Made by a program: the position numbers and the translations under genes
Part shown: positions 35,827-48,971 of the stretch, one piece after another
Layout: the number at the start of each line of letters is the position of its first letter
How positions within the stretch are numbered: position 1 is the first letter of the stretch
Source of the DNA: Stemphylium vesicarium
Lineage: Eukaryota; Ascomycota; Dothideomycetes; Pleosporales; Pleosporaceae
Length of the DNA: 64,000 nucleotides
Direction: 5' to 3'
Assembly (NCBI GenBank): GCA_004380135.1
Contig: QXCR01000055.1
Location: 1-64,000 of the forward strand
The notes under the pieces: generated by a model
The model's database searches: none
What the model saw: the letters and a program-made list of their open reading frames with translations, nothing else
What the model was told of the DNA's origin: nothing

Positions 35827-37675
35827 ACGTAAAGCACCACCGAGCCGGCCACACCACCGAGCCGGCCACTTTTTCTTGGCACCGCGAACACCACGTATAA
35901 ACAGCGATGCAATCATAACGTATAATAATTTTAGATTAATAAAAGGGTAGAATTAAACTTATCTTTTAGGCCTATACCTTACGTTAATTTTAGACCCTAT
36001 AACGCGCTACTACTACCTTTAGCGTATAATATTAGTAGCTCTCTAACTAACTCCGCGAAATCTAATTTTAATATAAAGTACTACTAAATAGCTATAAGCT
36101 CTCTATAATAGAAGAGTAAATAGTTATACAATATATCCTTAAGCTTAATTCGCGAGGGTTTGCCCCCTAGCTATAAGAGGTAGTAGATATCATAGATAAA
36201 CTACTAGCCGTACGTAGTAGAATACCTATTAGTAAGAACTAGGTAGAGCGCTTTATTTAGCGTATAGAGAAGCTTAAGATAGCCTTTAACTAAGTAAAGA
36301 ATTACTAAAGGATACTCTAAAAGAACCTAAAAGTTATTAATATCTAGTTTAAGCTTATATAAGAGATAAAAGCTAAATATAGAGTCCTTAATAATAATAT
36401 TTATAACTTTAATAAGATAGGCTTTTAGATAGGCGTTATTAGCTTAATAAAGATAGTTATAGGTTTAGAATATTATATAAGACTAAATCTTATCTAGCTA
36501 AGTAATAGAGAGTAAGTTATAGTAATTTAGAGTATCTATACTATAGACTATACTATCTTACCTTTTATTATCTATAAAGGGTATATTTATATCTCTACTT
36601 AGTATAAAGAGAAGAATATTCTATACGACTAGAAGCTCTCTATATTAGAGAATAGGTAGATAAATAATTAACTTAGCCTTAAGTAGTTAAAGTACTTTAA
36701 TTAGTATATAAAGTCGCATTAGAAGAAGTTATATAGACTACTTATCTTAGATAGCTATAAGAGCTATCTTAACTAAGATTTTAAGGACTTCTACTTTATA
36801 TAGAAGATTTTAACTCTCTATATACCTACTTACTTATTATATATACTTTAGCTACTTAATATAGTATATTTCTTATTATTAAAACTAAAGTACTTCTAAC
36901 GCGTATAAGGCTTAATATCGCGACGCATCTTCTATATTAATAAAGAAGGCTTCCTTTTAGCCTTTAAAGATATATTTTTTAATATATTTATATATAAGAA
37001 TTATAAGAAGGCCTTTAAGATAGTAAGGCGAGTTTTTATTAACGCGTAAAAGGTTCTTAATTACCTTAAAGTCTATCTTTATACGCTATTACTTATAGCC
37101 CTACTAGAATTACCCTAGTAGTCTTAAATACTAAGTAATATATATGAATTTAGCTTATAAGTAAGGCTTATAAGCGATACTATTATATAATCGCTAGAAG
37201 AAGCTAGAGGAGGCTTCTTAAAGCTTATTAAAGGAGCTAAGAAGATACTATACTAAAATATTATATAAGCTGCTCGCATCTATAAGCTTAAAGAGCAATT
37301 AGTAGTAATAACTAAGCGTAAAACTTAGAAGAGAAAGCAGGTCTAGCACGGCGGCACGATAGAGTACGGTGTAGCAGCATTATCTATAGCTAAAAGTGCA
37401 GCTATAGATGGTATAGTATTAAAAAGAGCACGTGGTAGTGGTAGTTAAGAAAGAGCCTAACTAGCTTAACGGCGCTATAGCAACTATAGCAAGACTAGAC
37501 ATAACGCCCGTACGTGCTAAAATAATATAGAAGAAGATTCTAAATCTATTATAAGTGTGTCGTACGTAGAATCTATAGATAATATTAAGTAATTAACTAT
37601 TTTGTATGTGGTGTTCGCAATGCCAAGAAAAAGTGGCCGGCTCGGTGGTGTGGCCGGCTCGGTGGTGCTTTACGT
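35827..37675 (+). mobile_element. Pogo/Fot1-like DNA transposon, family C, copy C3, nested in G3
   Basis: 1,849 bp with TIRs ACGTAAAGCACCACC.../...GGTGGTGCTTTACGT and TA on both sides (35825-35826, 37676-37677). Removing the element and one TA restores a continuous G3 integrase frame (...YNRVLVIV...), which proves a TA target duplication. It is closely similar to C1, differing mostly by transitions. Confidence 0.92.
35907..37592 (+). pseudogene. Family C transposase in C3, stop-ridden
   Basis: ATG 35907 to TAA 37590-37592, again exactly 562 codons with no indels relative to C1, ending DSKSIISVSYVESIDNIK. Multiple RIP-type TAG/TAA codons break it. It has the same domain layout as the C1 copy: N-terminal helix-turn-helix, then a DDE core. 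Confidence 0.78.
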
Positions 37676-38989
37676 TACTCTATTATAGAGTCTTACTAAT
37701 TCTAATTCTAATAATTTTAGGAGCTTTATAATAAAGTCTATTATTACACTACTTTATAGTTATTCTAGCGGCTATAAGGGTTATAGTAGGCTATAGAGCT
37801 TATATCTCTTAGGCTTATTCTAGTAATATATTAAATAGTTATCTAGGATATTTTATACCTACGCTTATAAGTATAGTATAGTAAACACCTTTATTAGTTA
37901 TCTAACTATTTCCTTTAGTCCTGCGTATTTGTATTCTAGGAACTTATATAGTTCTATAATAAGGTCTCTCCTTATATATAGGGGTATATAGGTTCGTTCT
38001 TTTAAAACTATATCTTAGTACTCCTTTTCGTCTTACAATAGTTTATTAGAGCCGTTTGCCTTAGGCTCGAACTGCTAGTTAGCTACTTCCTACTGCTAAT
38101 GTTATTGTAGCGTCTCCACTTGCGCGGTTACCTTGGCTATTCTAGCTAGTTCTGGCTAGTTATACTTAAGACTGCTATTAGGCATCTTCTTAAGTACTAT
38201 ATTATATAGTTCCTTATAACCTTCTTCTCGTAGATTAGATCTTTAGCTTAAAGTGTCTACTACTCTATTAAGCGTTCTAGCTTAGTAAATAATCTTAAAA
38301 TTAAACTAAGAGAGTATCTTAGCCTATTAGACTTATTTTCTATTAAGCTTCTTAGTTATTATAAAGCTTATTAGATTCTAGTAATTAGAAAATACTTTAA
38401 TCTAGTCTAAAAGTTCTAATAGATATACTTCCTATTATTTAAAGGCGTTAACTACTCTAAGTAGTTCCTTATTATAAATATTATAATTAAGTTCTACTCT
38501 AGAGAACTTTCTAGAATAGTAGAATACTAGTCTCTATTTCCTATTATTATATAGCTATAATAATATAGCGCTAAGTATATAATCTAACGCGTTAGTCTTA
38601 ACTCGCGTCTTATATCTAGGGTCGTATATCTTAAGTATAGGGGCTTTAAGGAATACCTACTTTAATTAGTTAAAAGCCTCTTAGTATTCTTTTCTCTATT
38701 AGAATCTTACTTCTTTTTTTATAATTTCTATAAGTAGTGCTATAATCTAGAAGTAATTTCTAATAAACTTTCTATAAAAGTTTATAAATTCTAAAAAGAA
38801 TTATAAATTCTTAACTATTTTAAGAGTTAGCTACTCTTATATAGTCTAGATTTTCTTTAAATTTATTTTTATACCTTTTATTAAAATAATAAACCCTAAG
38901 AATTCTATTTTCTTTATATAGAATTTATACTTTATAGGTTATAAGTATAGTTTATATTACTTAAGCTTCTATAGTACCTTCTTTATATA

Positions 38990-39440
38990 TTCTATATATT
39001 CTTCTAGCGTGCCTTTAGAATATACTAGTATATCGTCTAGGTAGGTAGCTATAAAGATTCCTAGATACTCGTAGAGTACCTTATTAATAACTACCTAAAA
39101 GGTTACTAGCGCGTTTATTAATCTAAATAGTATAACTATATACTCGTATAGTCTATACTTTGTCTTAAAGGCGGTCTTCTACTTATATTCTTTAGTAATT
39201 TAAATATAGTAAAATTCTTCCTAAATATTAAATTTAGTAAACTACTTTACTCCTTAGAGTTAATCTATAAGCTCTATTATTAGTAGTAGTAGGTATTAAT
39301 TCTTTATTATGCTACTATTTACTCTTTAGTAGTTAATATATAGTTGCTACTTCTTATTAGCTTTCTTAATAAATAGTATAGGTAAAGCTATTAGGCTTTC
39401 GCTTTCGCGGATAAATCGTTTACTTAGGTTCTTTCTAAGG
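38990..39440 (-). pseudogene. G3 reverse transcriptase core
   Basis: The minus strand contains IFIATYLDDILVYSKGTLEE with the catalytic YLDD intact (39043-39032) and, upstream near 39340, LYINYRRVN, the gypsy RT D/N-Y-R-x-x-N motif. Stops from RIP occur around it. It is the best-preserved RT of the three gypsy families here. Confidence 0.7.
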
Positions 39441-42400
39441 TACTTACGTAACTCTAGCTTATACTTAGGCGTAATTAGGTATATTAGTCTTAGGACGAGC
39501 TTAGCTCCTTCTTAGATATAGAGTATATTATATCTTTTTACTACTTATAATAAGATAATTATCTAGATAGTACTACTATTAATAGTCGCTATTATTTTAT
39601 ATCTATGTATTAAGACTTTTATTCTTAATCTAAGATTCTATAGACTTATATTCTATATATTATAAAGGGTCGTTTTAGGACTACCTACACTAGCGTAACT
39701 CTATCTTTAGTAGTATCCTAGTTTTTTAACTACTTACCTTTTCTTTTCCTAGGAAAGTAGCCTACGCTATACTTAGTATTATAGTAGGTTCCGTAATTAT
39801 TCTTATAGTAGAACGTCTAATATAAGTAGTTATAAGGTATAGGTCTCTAACCTATTAGCACGTTCTTTATATACTATTTATTCTTAACTAGTCTATTCTT
39901 ACTTATATCTTTCTAGGCTTAGTTCTTTCTATAAGTCTACTAAGGTTCTTTTTTTAATTTAGAAAGTTCTTTATCTTCTTTTATAATAACTTCTTTAAAG
40001 TATAGTTATTTATTAAAGGCTTCTTTTATCGCTTTCTTAGCTCCTAGGCTAGTAATAGCGATTCGTCCTCTATAGCTACATTCGTTTGCTAAGTGCGAGT
40101 CCTAGCCGCATTTCTAGCATTATTAGTCTTATAGGCGCTAACGTAACGTAACTACGTAGACTTTTAAGTTAGTAGGCTAGACTTCGTCCTAACTTATTAT
40201 ATCTTTAGTCTTAACTACTTAGAGGAAGAGCTTATATATAGCGTTATCTAATAGCTAAGCTTCCTTATATAGTTCTATATTACTAACGTTACTATTAGTA
40301 GACTATTCTCTAAGATAGGGCGTACTCTATCTAATTATCTTAATCTTAATAGCTCTCTATTATCTCTTATTATTCTTAGGGTAGTCCCTATAGAAGTGTC
40401 CTTCCTTTCCGCATTAGAGATATACTTTATTATTATAGCGTTTCTAATACTCTTTCTTAGAAAGTCTATTATTAAACTTTCTTTAGGTTTTCCTATTCTT
40501 AGCTTTATCTTATACCTTGCTAGTTATAATAGCGTCTCTATTATTATCGTATCTACCGCGCTATCTTCTCGTGTTAGCTACGTTAGGTTAGAAGTATTTC
40601 TTTTAGTTATTCCGTTCCTAAAGTTAGTTATTAATGCGTGTGGCTAGCTCGACTAGAGCGTGTAGTGTTTCGGGCTTATCGTGGTATATAAGACTATCCT
40701 TAACATTTTCTTTTAGGCCTATTTCAAAGACTATTTAAAGTGCTGTATTATTCTAATTAATCCGCGCTTATAGTTATTTAAACTCTATTATATATACTAA
40801 TACTAATAAGGTTTGCCTTAGGCGGGTAATTTTCTTCTTAGCCTAGTTCTTAGCGTCTACCTCTCTAAAAATGCGTCCTATTTCTTATTTAAATTCTATC
40901 TAACTTATAAATAAGACTTATATCTCTACCTTTACTTCTCTATAGGTTACGTTAAGTAGATAGTTATCCACGTAGGGTTGCATCTAAGTAGAAGCCTTAT
41001 TCTTTATATACGTGCTTACTATAAGAATCTTCTCTTAATCGTTAGGTATTTTATTATACTTATAGTATAGATAGGTGTAAGTAAGAAATATTCATAGTTT
41101 CTCCTAGTCTCTACCGTATTTCTTAGGTAGCGCTATCTTAGATTTCTTTATAGTAGCGGGTTATTTATTAGATATAGCTATTAGCTAATTTATAAGCTAA
41201 TTAATTATGCTTATTATCTTAGCTATCTATTATACCTAAGTATAGGCCTATCGCCTAAGGTTCTTAAGTTCCCTAATATTAGGGTCCTCCTCTATATCTA
41301 AGTCTAATGCGTTAAGTATCTTATTATAAGGTAGTTATTATAAGGGTCCTAGGCTCTAGGCTATATTACCTTAAGTTACTTATAGAAATAATATTCTATT
41401 AATCTTAATTAGGTATACTTAGTAAATACCTTCTATAGAGTCTATAGGTAGTTAAAGTATTATATAGGGTTTAGTAATACTTCTCTATTTCTAGTCTATA
41501 CTAAGGTAGGCGAGATATTATAAGGTAGTAGGTCTATAGAGTTATTTAGTAACTAAGTAAAATAGTAGGTATTTATATAAAGATAATTTAATTCTATATA
41601 AGTAATAGAATAACTAGTTAGTAATCTAAGTAAGAGATATAACTATAAGAGTTAACTATAATAAGAGAAATAATAAAACCTTTCTATTCTTATATCCTTA
41701 TCGCTAAGTCTATTACTATTACTACTATTATAATATTATTCTTATTTAGCCTAATATCTCTAATAGTTATTATTACTTAGATACTACTATTATATACTAG
41801 CGCCTAATAGTTAATCTTAGCGTAATATTAATTACGTGACCTGCGCGCCCCGCGCTAATTATTATCCTTCGTTTTGTGCGACTATTGGCTGCCAATATCG
41901 CATCCTTCGACCGGGAGAGGCCTTTGCTTGTTATCTGTAACACTATATTATTTTAGTACGTATGGGCGTTATATCTAGTCTTACTATAGTTACTATAGCG
42001 CTGTTAAGCTAGTTAGGCTCTTTCTTAACTACTACTACTACGTGCTCTTTTTAACACTATACTATCTATAGCTACACTTTTAGCTATAGATAATGCTACT
42101 ACACTATACTCTATCGTGCCGCCGTGCTGGACCTGCTTTCTCTTCCGAGTTTTACGCTTAGCTATCGCTACTAATTACTCTTCAAGCTTATAGATGCGAG
42201 TAGCTTATATAGCGTTTTAGTATAGCATCTCCTTAGCTCCTTTAATAAGCTTTAAGAAGCCTCCTCTAGCTTCTTCTAGTAATTATATAATAATATCGCT
42301 TATAAGCCTTACTTATAAGCTAAATTTATATATATTACTTAGTATTTAAGACTACTAGAGTAATTCTAGTAGGGCTATAAGTAGTAATATACAAAGATAG

Positions 42401-43648
42401 ACTTTAAAGTAATTAAGAACCCTCTACGCGTTAATAAGAACTAGCCTTATTATTTTAAAGGCCTTCTTATAATTCTTATATATAAATATATTAAAAAACG
42501 CGTCTTTAAAGGCTAGAAGGAAGCCTTCTTTATTAATATAGAAGATATATTATAATACTAAGCCTTATACGCATTAGAAGTACTTTAGTTTTAATAGTAA
42601 GAAATATACTATATTAAGTAGCTAAAGTATATATAATAAGTAAGTAAGTATATAGAGAGTTAGAATCTTCTATATAAGGTAGAAGTCTTTAAAATTCTAG
42701 TTAAGATAGCTCTTATAGCTATCTAAGATAAGTAGCCTATATAATCTCTTCTAATATAACTTTATATACTAATTAAAGTACTTTAACTACTTAAGGCTAA
42801 GCTAATTATTTATCTACTTATTCTCTAATATAGAGAGCTTTTAATTAAATAGAATATTCTTCTTCTTATACTAAGTAGAGATATAAATACGCCCTTTATA
42901 GATAATAAAAGGTAGAATAGTATAGCCTATAATATAGATATTTTAGATTACTATAACTTACTCTCTATTACTTAACTAGATAAGATTTAGTCTTATATAA
43001 TATTTTAAATCTATAATTATTTTTATTAAGTTAATAATACTTATTTAGAAGCCTATCTTATTAAAGTTATAAATATTATTATTAAGAATCTTATACTTAG
43101 CTTTTATCTCTTATATAAGCTTAAACTAAGTACTAATAACTTCTAAATCTTTCTAGAGTATTCTCTAGTAATTTTTTACTTAGTTAAAGGCTATCTTAAG
43201 CTCCTCTATACGCTAAATAAAGCGCTCTACTTAGTTCTTACTAATAGGTATTCTACCGCGTACGGCTAGTAGTTTATCTATAATATCTACTATCTCTTAT
43301 AGCTAAGAGGCAAACTCTCGTAAATTAAGCTTAAAGATATATTATATAATTATTTACTCTTCTATTATAGAGAGCTTCTAGCTATTTAGTAGTATTTTAT
43401 ATTAAAATTAGATTTCGCAGAGTTAGTTAGAGAGCCGCTAATATTATACGCTAAAGATAGTAGTAGCGCGTTATAGGGTCTAAAATTAATATAAAGTATA
43501 GGCCTAAAGGGTAAGTTTAATTCTACTCTCTTATTAATCTAAAATTATTATACGTTATAATTACATCGCTATTTATACGTAGTGTTCGCGGTGCCAAGAA
43601 AAAGTGGCCGGCTTAGTGGTGTGGCCGGCTCGGTGGTGCTTTACGTTA

Positions 43649-46600
43649 CTTAATTTATCTTATTTATTACGCGCCTAGCTTATTTCTAAGAACTAATCTT
43701 AAGACTCTCTAAGAATAGACCTTTATACTTTGAATGCTCTTAAAATAAGTAACGTAGTAATAGATACTCTAGATATAACTATAGACGCTATCTATATCTT
43801 AGTACGTAGTAATAAGTATAACTTATACTATAATAACTATAATAAGCTTAAAGCTTAGCTACTCTAAGTTAATAGATACCTCTATATTAAAAGAAATAGA
43901 ATTAATAATAATAATAAAGTTGTATAGGCTACTATCTTCCTTCGTAGTAATATAGAGAAGTAGGCTAACTCTATCTTATATTAATATATAGATAATAATA
44001 TTAATAATTAAAATAATATTAATCTTAATAATAACTAGAACGCCTTTAAAGCTAAGATAAAAGACGTCTTTTTACCTTTTAAGAAATTAGTAGTTATAAG
44101 GTAGAAAATTTAGAGGCTTAGATAGACTAAGTCTATTACTAACTATATAACTAAGTTCTAATAATACTTTATAGTTATTAACTAGAATAATAACGCTTTA
44201 ATATAAATATACTAATAAGGTATTAAGCTAACTATACGTAAGAGACTTATATAAAGTAGATCTAATCTTAATATACTTAATAAACTTATAAATAGTAAGT
44301 TATATAAGCTTATACTAGAGGAAAAACTATTTAATTAAGAAATTTATATTTAAGAGCCTATAAATAACTAATTAAGATACTAGCTTTAATATTTATATCT
44401 AAACTAAGAATATTAGTATAGTTATATATACTATAAATAGCTATAAGCCTTTATATTTTAATAATATTAATAAGAGACTAAGTTAGCTAAAGTTTAAGCG
44501 TAATAAGAGTAAGAAGCTAATTACTTACTATATCTATAGTAAAGTAGGCTATATAGTATAGGACTATTATAGTAAGAATAAGATTATATAATAAGTTAAT
44601 ATACTTAGAAAAACTAGTAAACTAGCTAATAAATTATAGAAAGTTATTATAAAACTTATAATTAAATACTAAGTAGATAATAGAGAAAGTATTCTTAAAA
44701 GAATTAAGAATCTTACTATTATAAAAACTAAATATCTAGATAACTTACTTATATCTAATAAAGAGTATAATATACTAAAAGAAGATATAATAGAACTACT
44801 ACGCACTAAATATAATAAAATAGTAATATTTAAAGAAAAATATAAACTAAGTACGCCCTACGTAAGTCTACTAGAGATAGAGTTACTATTACTATAGATA
44901 AATAGCCTACTCTATTATCTTAATAAGAAATTAGTAGATTATATTATAGAAACTCTAAATATCTTATAAATTATATAATAATACTTTTATAATCTAACTT
45001 ATAAGATTAATTAAGATTAAGAAAATATTTTTTTAGAGATTAAGAAATTCCTACTAATACTAAAGAATCTCTAATAAATTAAATAAGTACTATAAGTATA
45101 AAATAAACTTATAGTTATACCTTCTAATAAAGATATCTAAGAGATAACTCTATATACTATAGAATTAAATAGCTAAATAATTAAAATTCTAGGATAAGAT
45201 ATATAAGAGTTTATATAATACTTTTAAAATAATAAGCTATTATAGACTAAGAAAATAGAAAAGTAATAGCTATAAAGCTAATCTTAAAGTAAATAAAAGA
45301 TTAACTAGATAAGTTAAAATACTATAGTCTAGTACTAGTACGATTCTTATAACCTCTACTATACTAAATTATTATAGACTAGTTATACGTACGACTTCTA
45401 TAAGACCTATTACTTAGAGAAAAAAATTTATATAGTCTCTAAGAAGAGTATATAGATTCCCTAAGTATAAGGTAGAATAGAATATATATATTAAGGATAT
45501 ATGCTTAAAGCACCTATAGAATAAGTGCAAAAATACTTATTTTCCTAGTTATAAAGACTTATAAGATATTATCTAAATATAAATTATATATAAGATATAA
45601 TACGTTAATAACTCTATCTATAAATATAAAGAGTAAAACTAGTAAATATACCTAAGTAGCGTATATAATAAGCACTATAATATAAAAGAATTCTATAAAT
45701 TTAGAACTAAGTCTTTTTTAGACTAGTAAATAGCTAAGAAGGCCTAGCTAAGAAGATTAATATAGTAAATCTCTTAAAACTTATTAAGCTACTAATATAG
45801 CTTAATAGATTATAGATATACGCTTTAGTAGATTTAGAATTAGAAGTAAACTATATTTTAGCGTATATAGTAGATAAAGCTAGACTTTAACTATTATAAA
45901 AATATTAATCCTATCTACTATAGATTACTAATAGAAAATTAATACTAGAAGAAAGTAAGATTATATATAAAGTTACTAACGTAACGCTTAGTATCTAAGA
46001 GTATTAGAAAAGAATAGATTTAGATATTTTTAAACTAGCTATCTATAATATTATATTAGAACTTCTTTAGTTATAAAAATATAAACTTTAAATTAACTAG
46101 AACTTAAAAAAGTTCTTATTTAAGTACTATAGACTAGACGTAATTATAAGCTAACTAATATATTAATTAATTTTAATAGTAAATAAGAGAAAAGTTTATA
46201 ATATTACTAAAGAATAGTAAATTTTATATAAGAATAGTCTTAAGATATAAGAGTTTAATCTAATAAATATTAGTAAGATACTCTTAAATTATAAAGTTAG
46301 AGTTTTAAAAAAATATATAACTTCTAATATTTTAAAAAAGTATAAAGAATTTAAGTACTTTTTTATAGAAATAATAGATAATAAAGCTTTACTAAAGTAT
46401 TTACTCTAGAATTTTAAGATTAACTTAGAAAAAGAGAAAACTCTACCTTTTAGGCTAATATATTAATATTTAGAGATAAAATTAAAATATTAAGAAAGTA
46501 ACTAGATAAAGATTTAAGAAAGAGCTATATTAGACTTTTTAATTTACTAGTAGAATTTCTAATACTCTTTATACTAAAAAAGAAGAGACTACTAAGAATA

Positions 46601-47108
46601 TATATTAACTATTATAAGCTTAATAATATTATAATAAAGAATTAATATTTACTACTAAATATTATAGAATTTTAAGATTAATTATCTTAAATAAGAATCT
46701 TTATAATAATAAATCTATAAGATAGATACTATCTTATTAAAATAAAGAAAAATAAAGAATAAAAGATAGTATTTTAAATAAGATATAGATATTATAAATA
46801 TACTATTATATCTTTTAGGCTTATAAATACCTTAGTAATATTTTAGAAACTTATTAATAATATATTAAAAGCTTATCTAGATATCTTATTATTATATATT
46901 TAGATAATATTTTTATCTACTTTAAAAATAAAGAAGAGTATATTAAATATATCTATATAGTACTAAGGTGCTTAGACTAGTTTAACCTATAACTTAAGCT
47001 AAAGAAATTTAAATTCTATAAGAAAAAGATTACTTTCTTAAGATATATTATAGAAGCTAATAGAGTACGTATAAGTAAAAAAAGATTAAAGTAATTAAGA
47101 AATAGCTA
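43649..47108 (+). mobile_element. Gypsy G1, plus-strand copy: gag-pol part (RIP-degraded)
   Basis: This continues G1 from 33534 after the C2 insertion. A gag zinc knuckle is legible at about 44518-44575 (C-Y-x-C-x-K-x-G-Y/H-x4-D-C pattern with Cys to Tyr replacements). RT near 46650-47080 has the active-site remnant YLDN at 46897-46908 (YLDD with the second Asp mutated by G-to-A). Transposon A2 cuts the element at 47108, and sequence of family G2, not G1, follows A2. Confidence 0.7.
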
Positions 47109-48969
47109 ACGTACCTCACGGGCTCGTGGATCACCCGGGCTCGTGGATCACTTTTGCCAAGCCCCTACCAAAACCACCCCATTCTAGCGCAAAATAGCCT
47201 ACTTTAGCCCTATATAGTATAAAGCAAGATGCGATATTATTTAGAGTCTACTTCTACTACCTTCTAGTAAGTATGCGCATTATACCTAGTCTCTTTATAT
47301 TATATATACTATTATTAAGATAGTTTATCTACTTTAGCGCGCACCCGCCTCTTTAGCTTCTTCCTATTACTACGCGCCCTAAAGTTCTTAAGAGTAGCTA
47401 AATAAGCCTTATTCTTAATTATTAAGGTCCTCTCTACTTAAACTTACTTTCTTTTATATAATCTACGTCGCGTAATAGTCTTATTTACTACTTAAAGCTC
47501 TATAATCTCCTTTTACGCTAATACTAGCTTATATATAATAATTACTACTCCCTTTAAGACCTTCTTAAAAGTCTCTACTATAGATATTAGTAAGCTATTT
47601 ATATACCTCTAAATTCTTACCTTTATAAGTATTAATTACGACTCTAATTTAAGAGTATTACTTAGAGTTTATAACTACTAGAGCTTATTACTAAAGAGTA
47701 GTAGTAATAGAGTACGTAGCTAGATATTAAGCGCTATTATAATCTATTCTAAATTAAATAGAACTAATTTAGCGCCTTAAAACTCTTCTTAGATATTACT
47801 AAAAGTAATTACTATATTATAGGCGCGTATAAAGTATAGTAAGAACTTAAGCTTTATAATATAGATAATCTAGTTATATATAAGATTTATAGCTTAGTAG
47901 CTATATACTATCTTTAAAAGTAAGAAATACCTTATATTAAGAGGCTATAAGAGGTATAATAAGTATAGAAGTATATAGATAGTAATAATTTTATTCTTCT
48001 TATAGTATTCCTAGAAAGTAAGTAAGTTATAGCTCTTATAGCTATTAATTATAAGTAGTTAGTAGCTACTAACTACTCTTTTCTTTATATATTTATTAAA
48101 GTGCTTTAACTACTATAGACTAAGCTTATTAATTATTTAGCTATTCTTAGATACTATAATAATCTAATTATAAGATAGATCTCTCTCTTTATACTAAGTA
48201 GAGAGGTAATAGTAGCTCTTAAAGATAATAAAGAGTAGAATAGTCTACTTTATTGTGTTAATACTTTAGATAACTATTATCTACTCTCTATTACCTTACT
48301 ATACTACCTTTAGCTGTTCTCGTCTCTCTAAAGCTATAATAACTACTCTAGTTAATATTTAGCCTATTATAAAGCCTAACTTATTAAAGTTATATATATC
48401 TTTATTCTAGATACTATATTTAGCTTTTATATTAGCTACTAGGCGAAACTAGCCCTAGATAACCTTAGGATTCTTGTAGAGTGCTCTCTAATAATTATAC
48501 TTACGATTAAACTTTATTATAAACTTAGGGCGGTGTATAACCTACGTACTAGGCTAGTTTAAGCTAACCTAGCCTAGATTATACTCTACGCGTAAGGAAT
48601 TAGCTATATTAGCTATAGCTGCGAGCCTAGGGGGGAATCTGCGCGAAATAAGGTTAAGTATATACTTAATAACTACGCCCTCCTTAGTCTTTATTAGATT
48701 CCTTAATTTAGGCTAGCGATCTAATTATAGAGTCTATCTTACGTATTAGTAGCTAAGTATTATATAAGTAACTTTATAGATAGCTATAGCGCGTTATAAG
48801 AAGAGTATCGCGTCTTATTTAAGAGCTTAAAGAGTAGTCTATATGTAACGCTTATTAGAAGGCTCTATCTAGTGTTATTATTGAGGCATCACGTATAGAG
48901 GTAGAGTTAGTGGGGGCTTAGCAAAAGTGGTGCATGAAGCTGTGTGGTGCAAGAACCCGTGAGGTACGT
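47109..48969 (-). mobile_element. Pogo/Fot1-like DNA transposon, family A, copy A2 (RIP-degraded)
   Basis: 1,861 bp with ends ACGTACCTCACGGG... / ...CCGTGAGGTACGT and TA on both sides (47107-47108, 48970-48971). The left TIR has two 17-bp units; the right TIR is more eroded. The transposase reads on the minus strand from ATG 48889-48887 (MPQ then stops for expected Gln). It lacks the MITE found in A1, so it supplies the empty site. It sits at the G1/G2 junction. Confidence 0.87.
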
Positions 48970-48971
48970 TA

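Larger units (their letters stand above)
33685..41942 (-). mobile_element. Gypsy-type LTR retrotransposon G3, complete, nested in C2
   Basis: Two 485-bp LTRs (33685-34169 and 41458-41942, TGTTACAG...TATAACA in element orientation) are bounded by the exact 5-bp duplication CTATA (33680-33684, 41943-41947). Without the C3 insertion (35827-37675) the element is about 6.4 kb. A purine-rich tract next to the left LTR (34170-34185, complement) marks the 3' side, so gag-pol reads on the minus strand. Visible in order are two CCHC zinc knuckles (about 40445-40405 and 40125-40080) and reverse transcriptase with the YLDD active site at 39043-39032. An integrase remnant (LVIVN.LTKV-type) is split by C3 at 35826. 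An accessory plus-strand frame lies at 34297. Confidence 0.9.
33535..43646 (-). mobile_element. Pogo/Fot1-like DNA transposon, family C, copy C2, split by G3
   Basis: The TIRs lie at 33535 and 43646 with TA on both sides (33533-33534, 43647-43648). The element's own parts are 33535-33684 and 41943-43646, together 1,849 bp after removing the 5-bp duplication made by G3, the same length as C1 and C3. The transposase is on the minus strand with its ATG at 43566-43564 and C-terminus in the left part. It inserted into G1. It is RIP-degraded, but the TIRs keep CpA. Confidence 0.88.

Noticed and set aside
40396..40647. 83-codon hydrophobic plus-strand frame
   Set aside because: It is antisense to the gag zinc-knuckle region of G3; its hydrophobicity comes from AT-rich RIP-mutated DNA.
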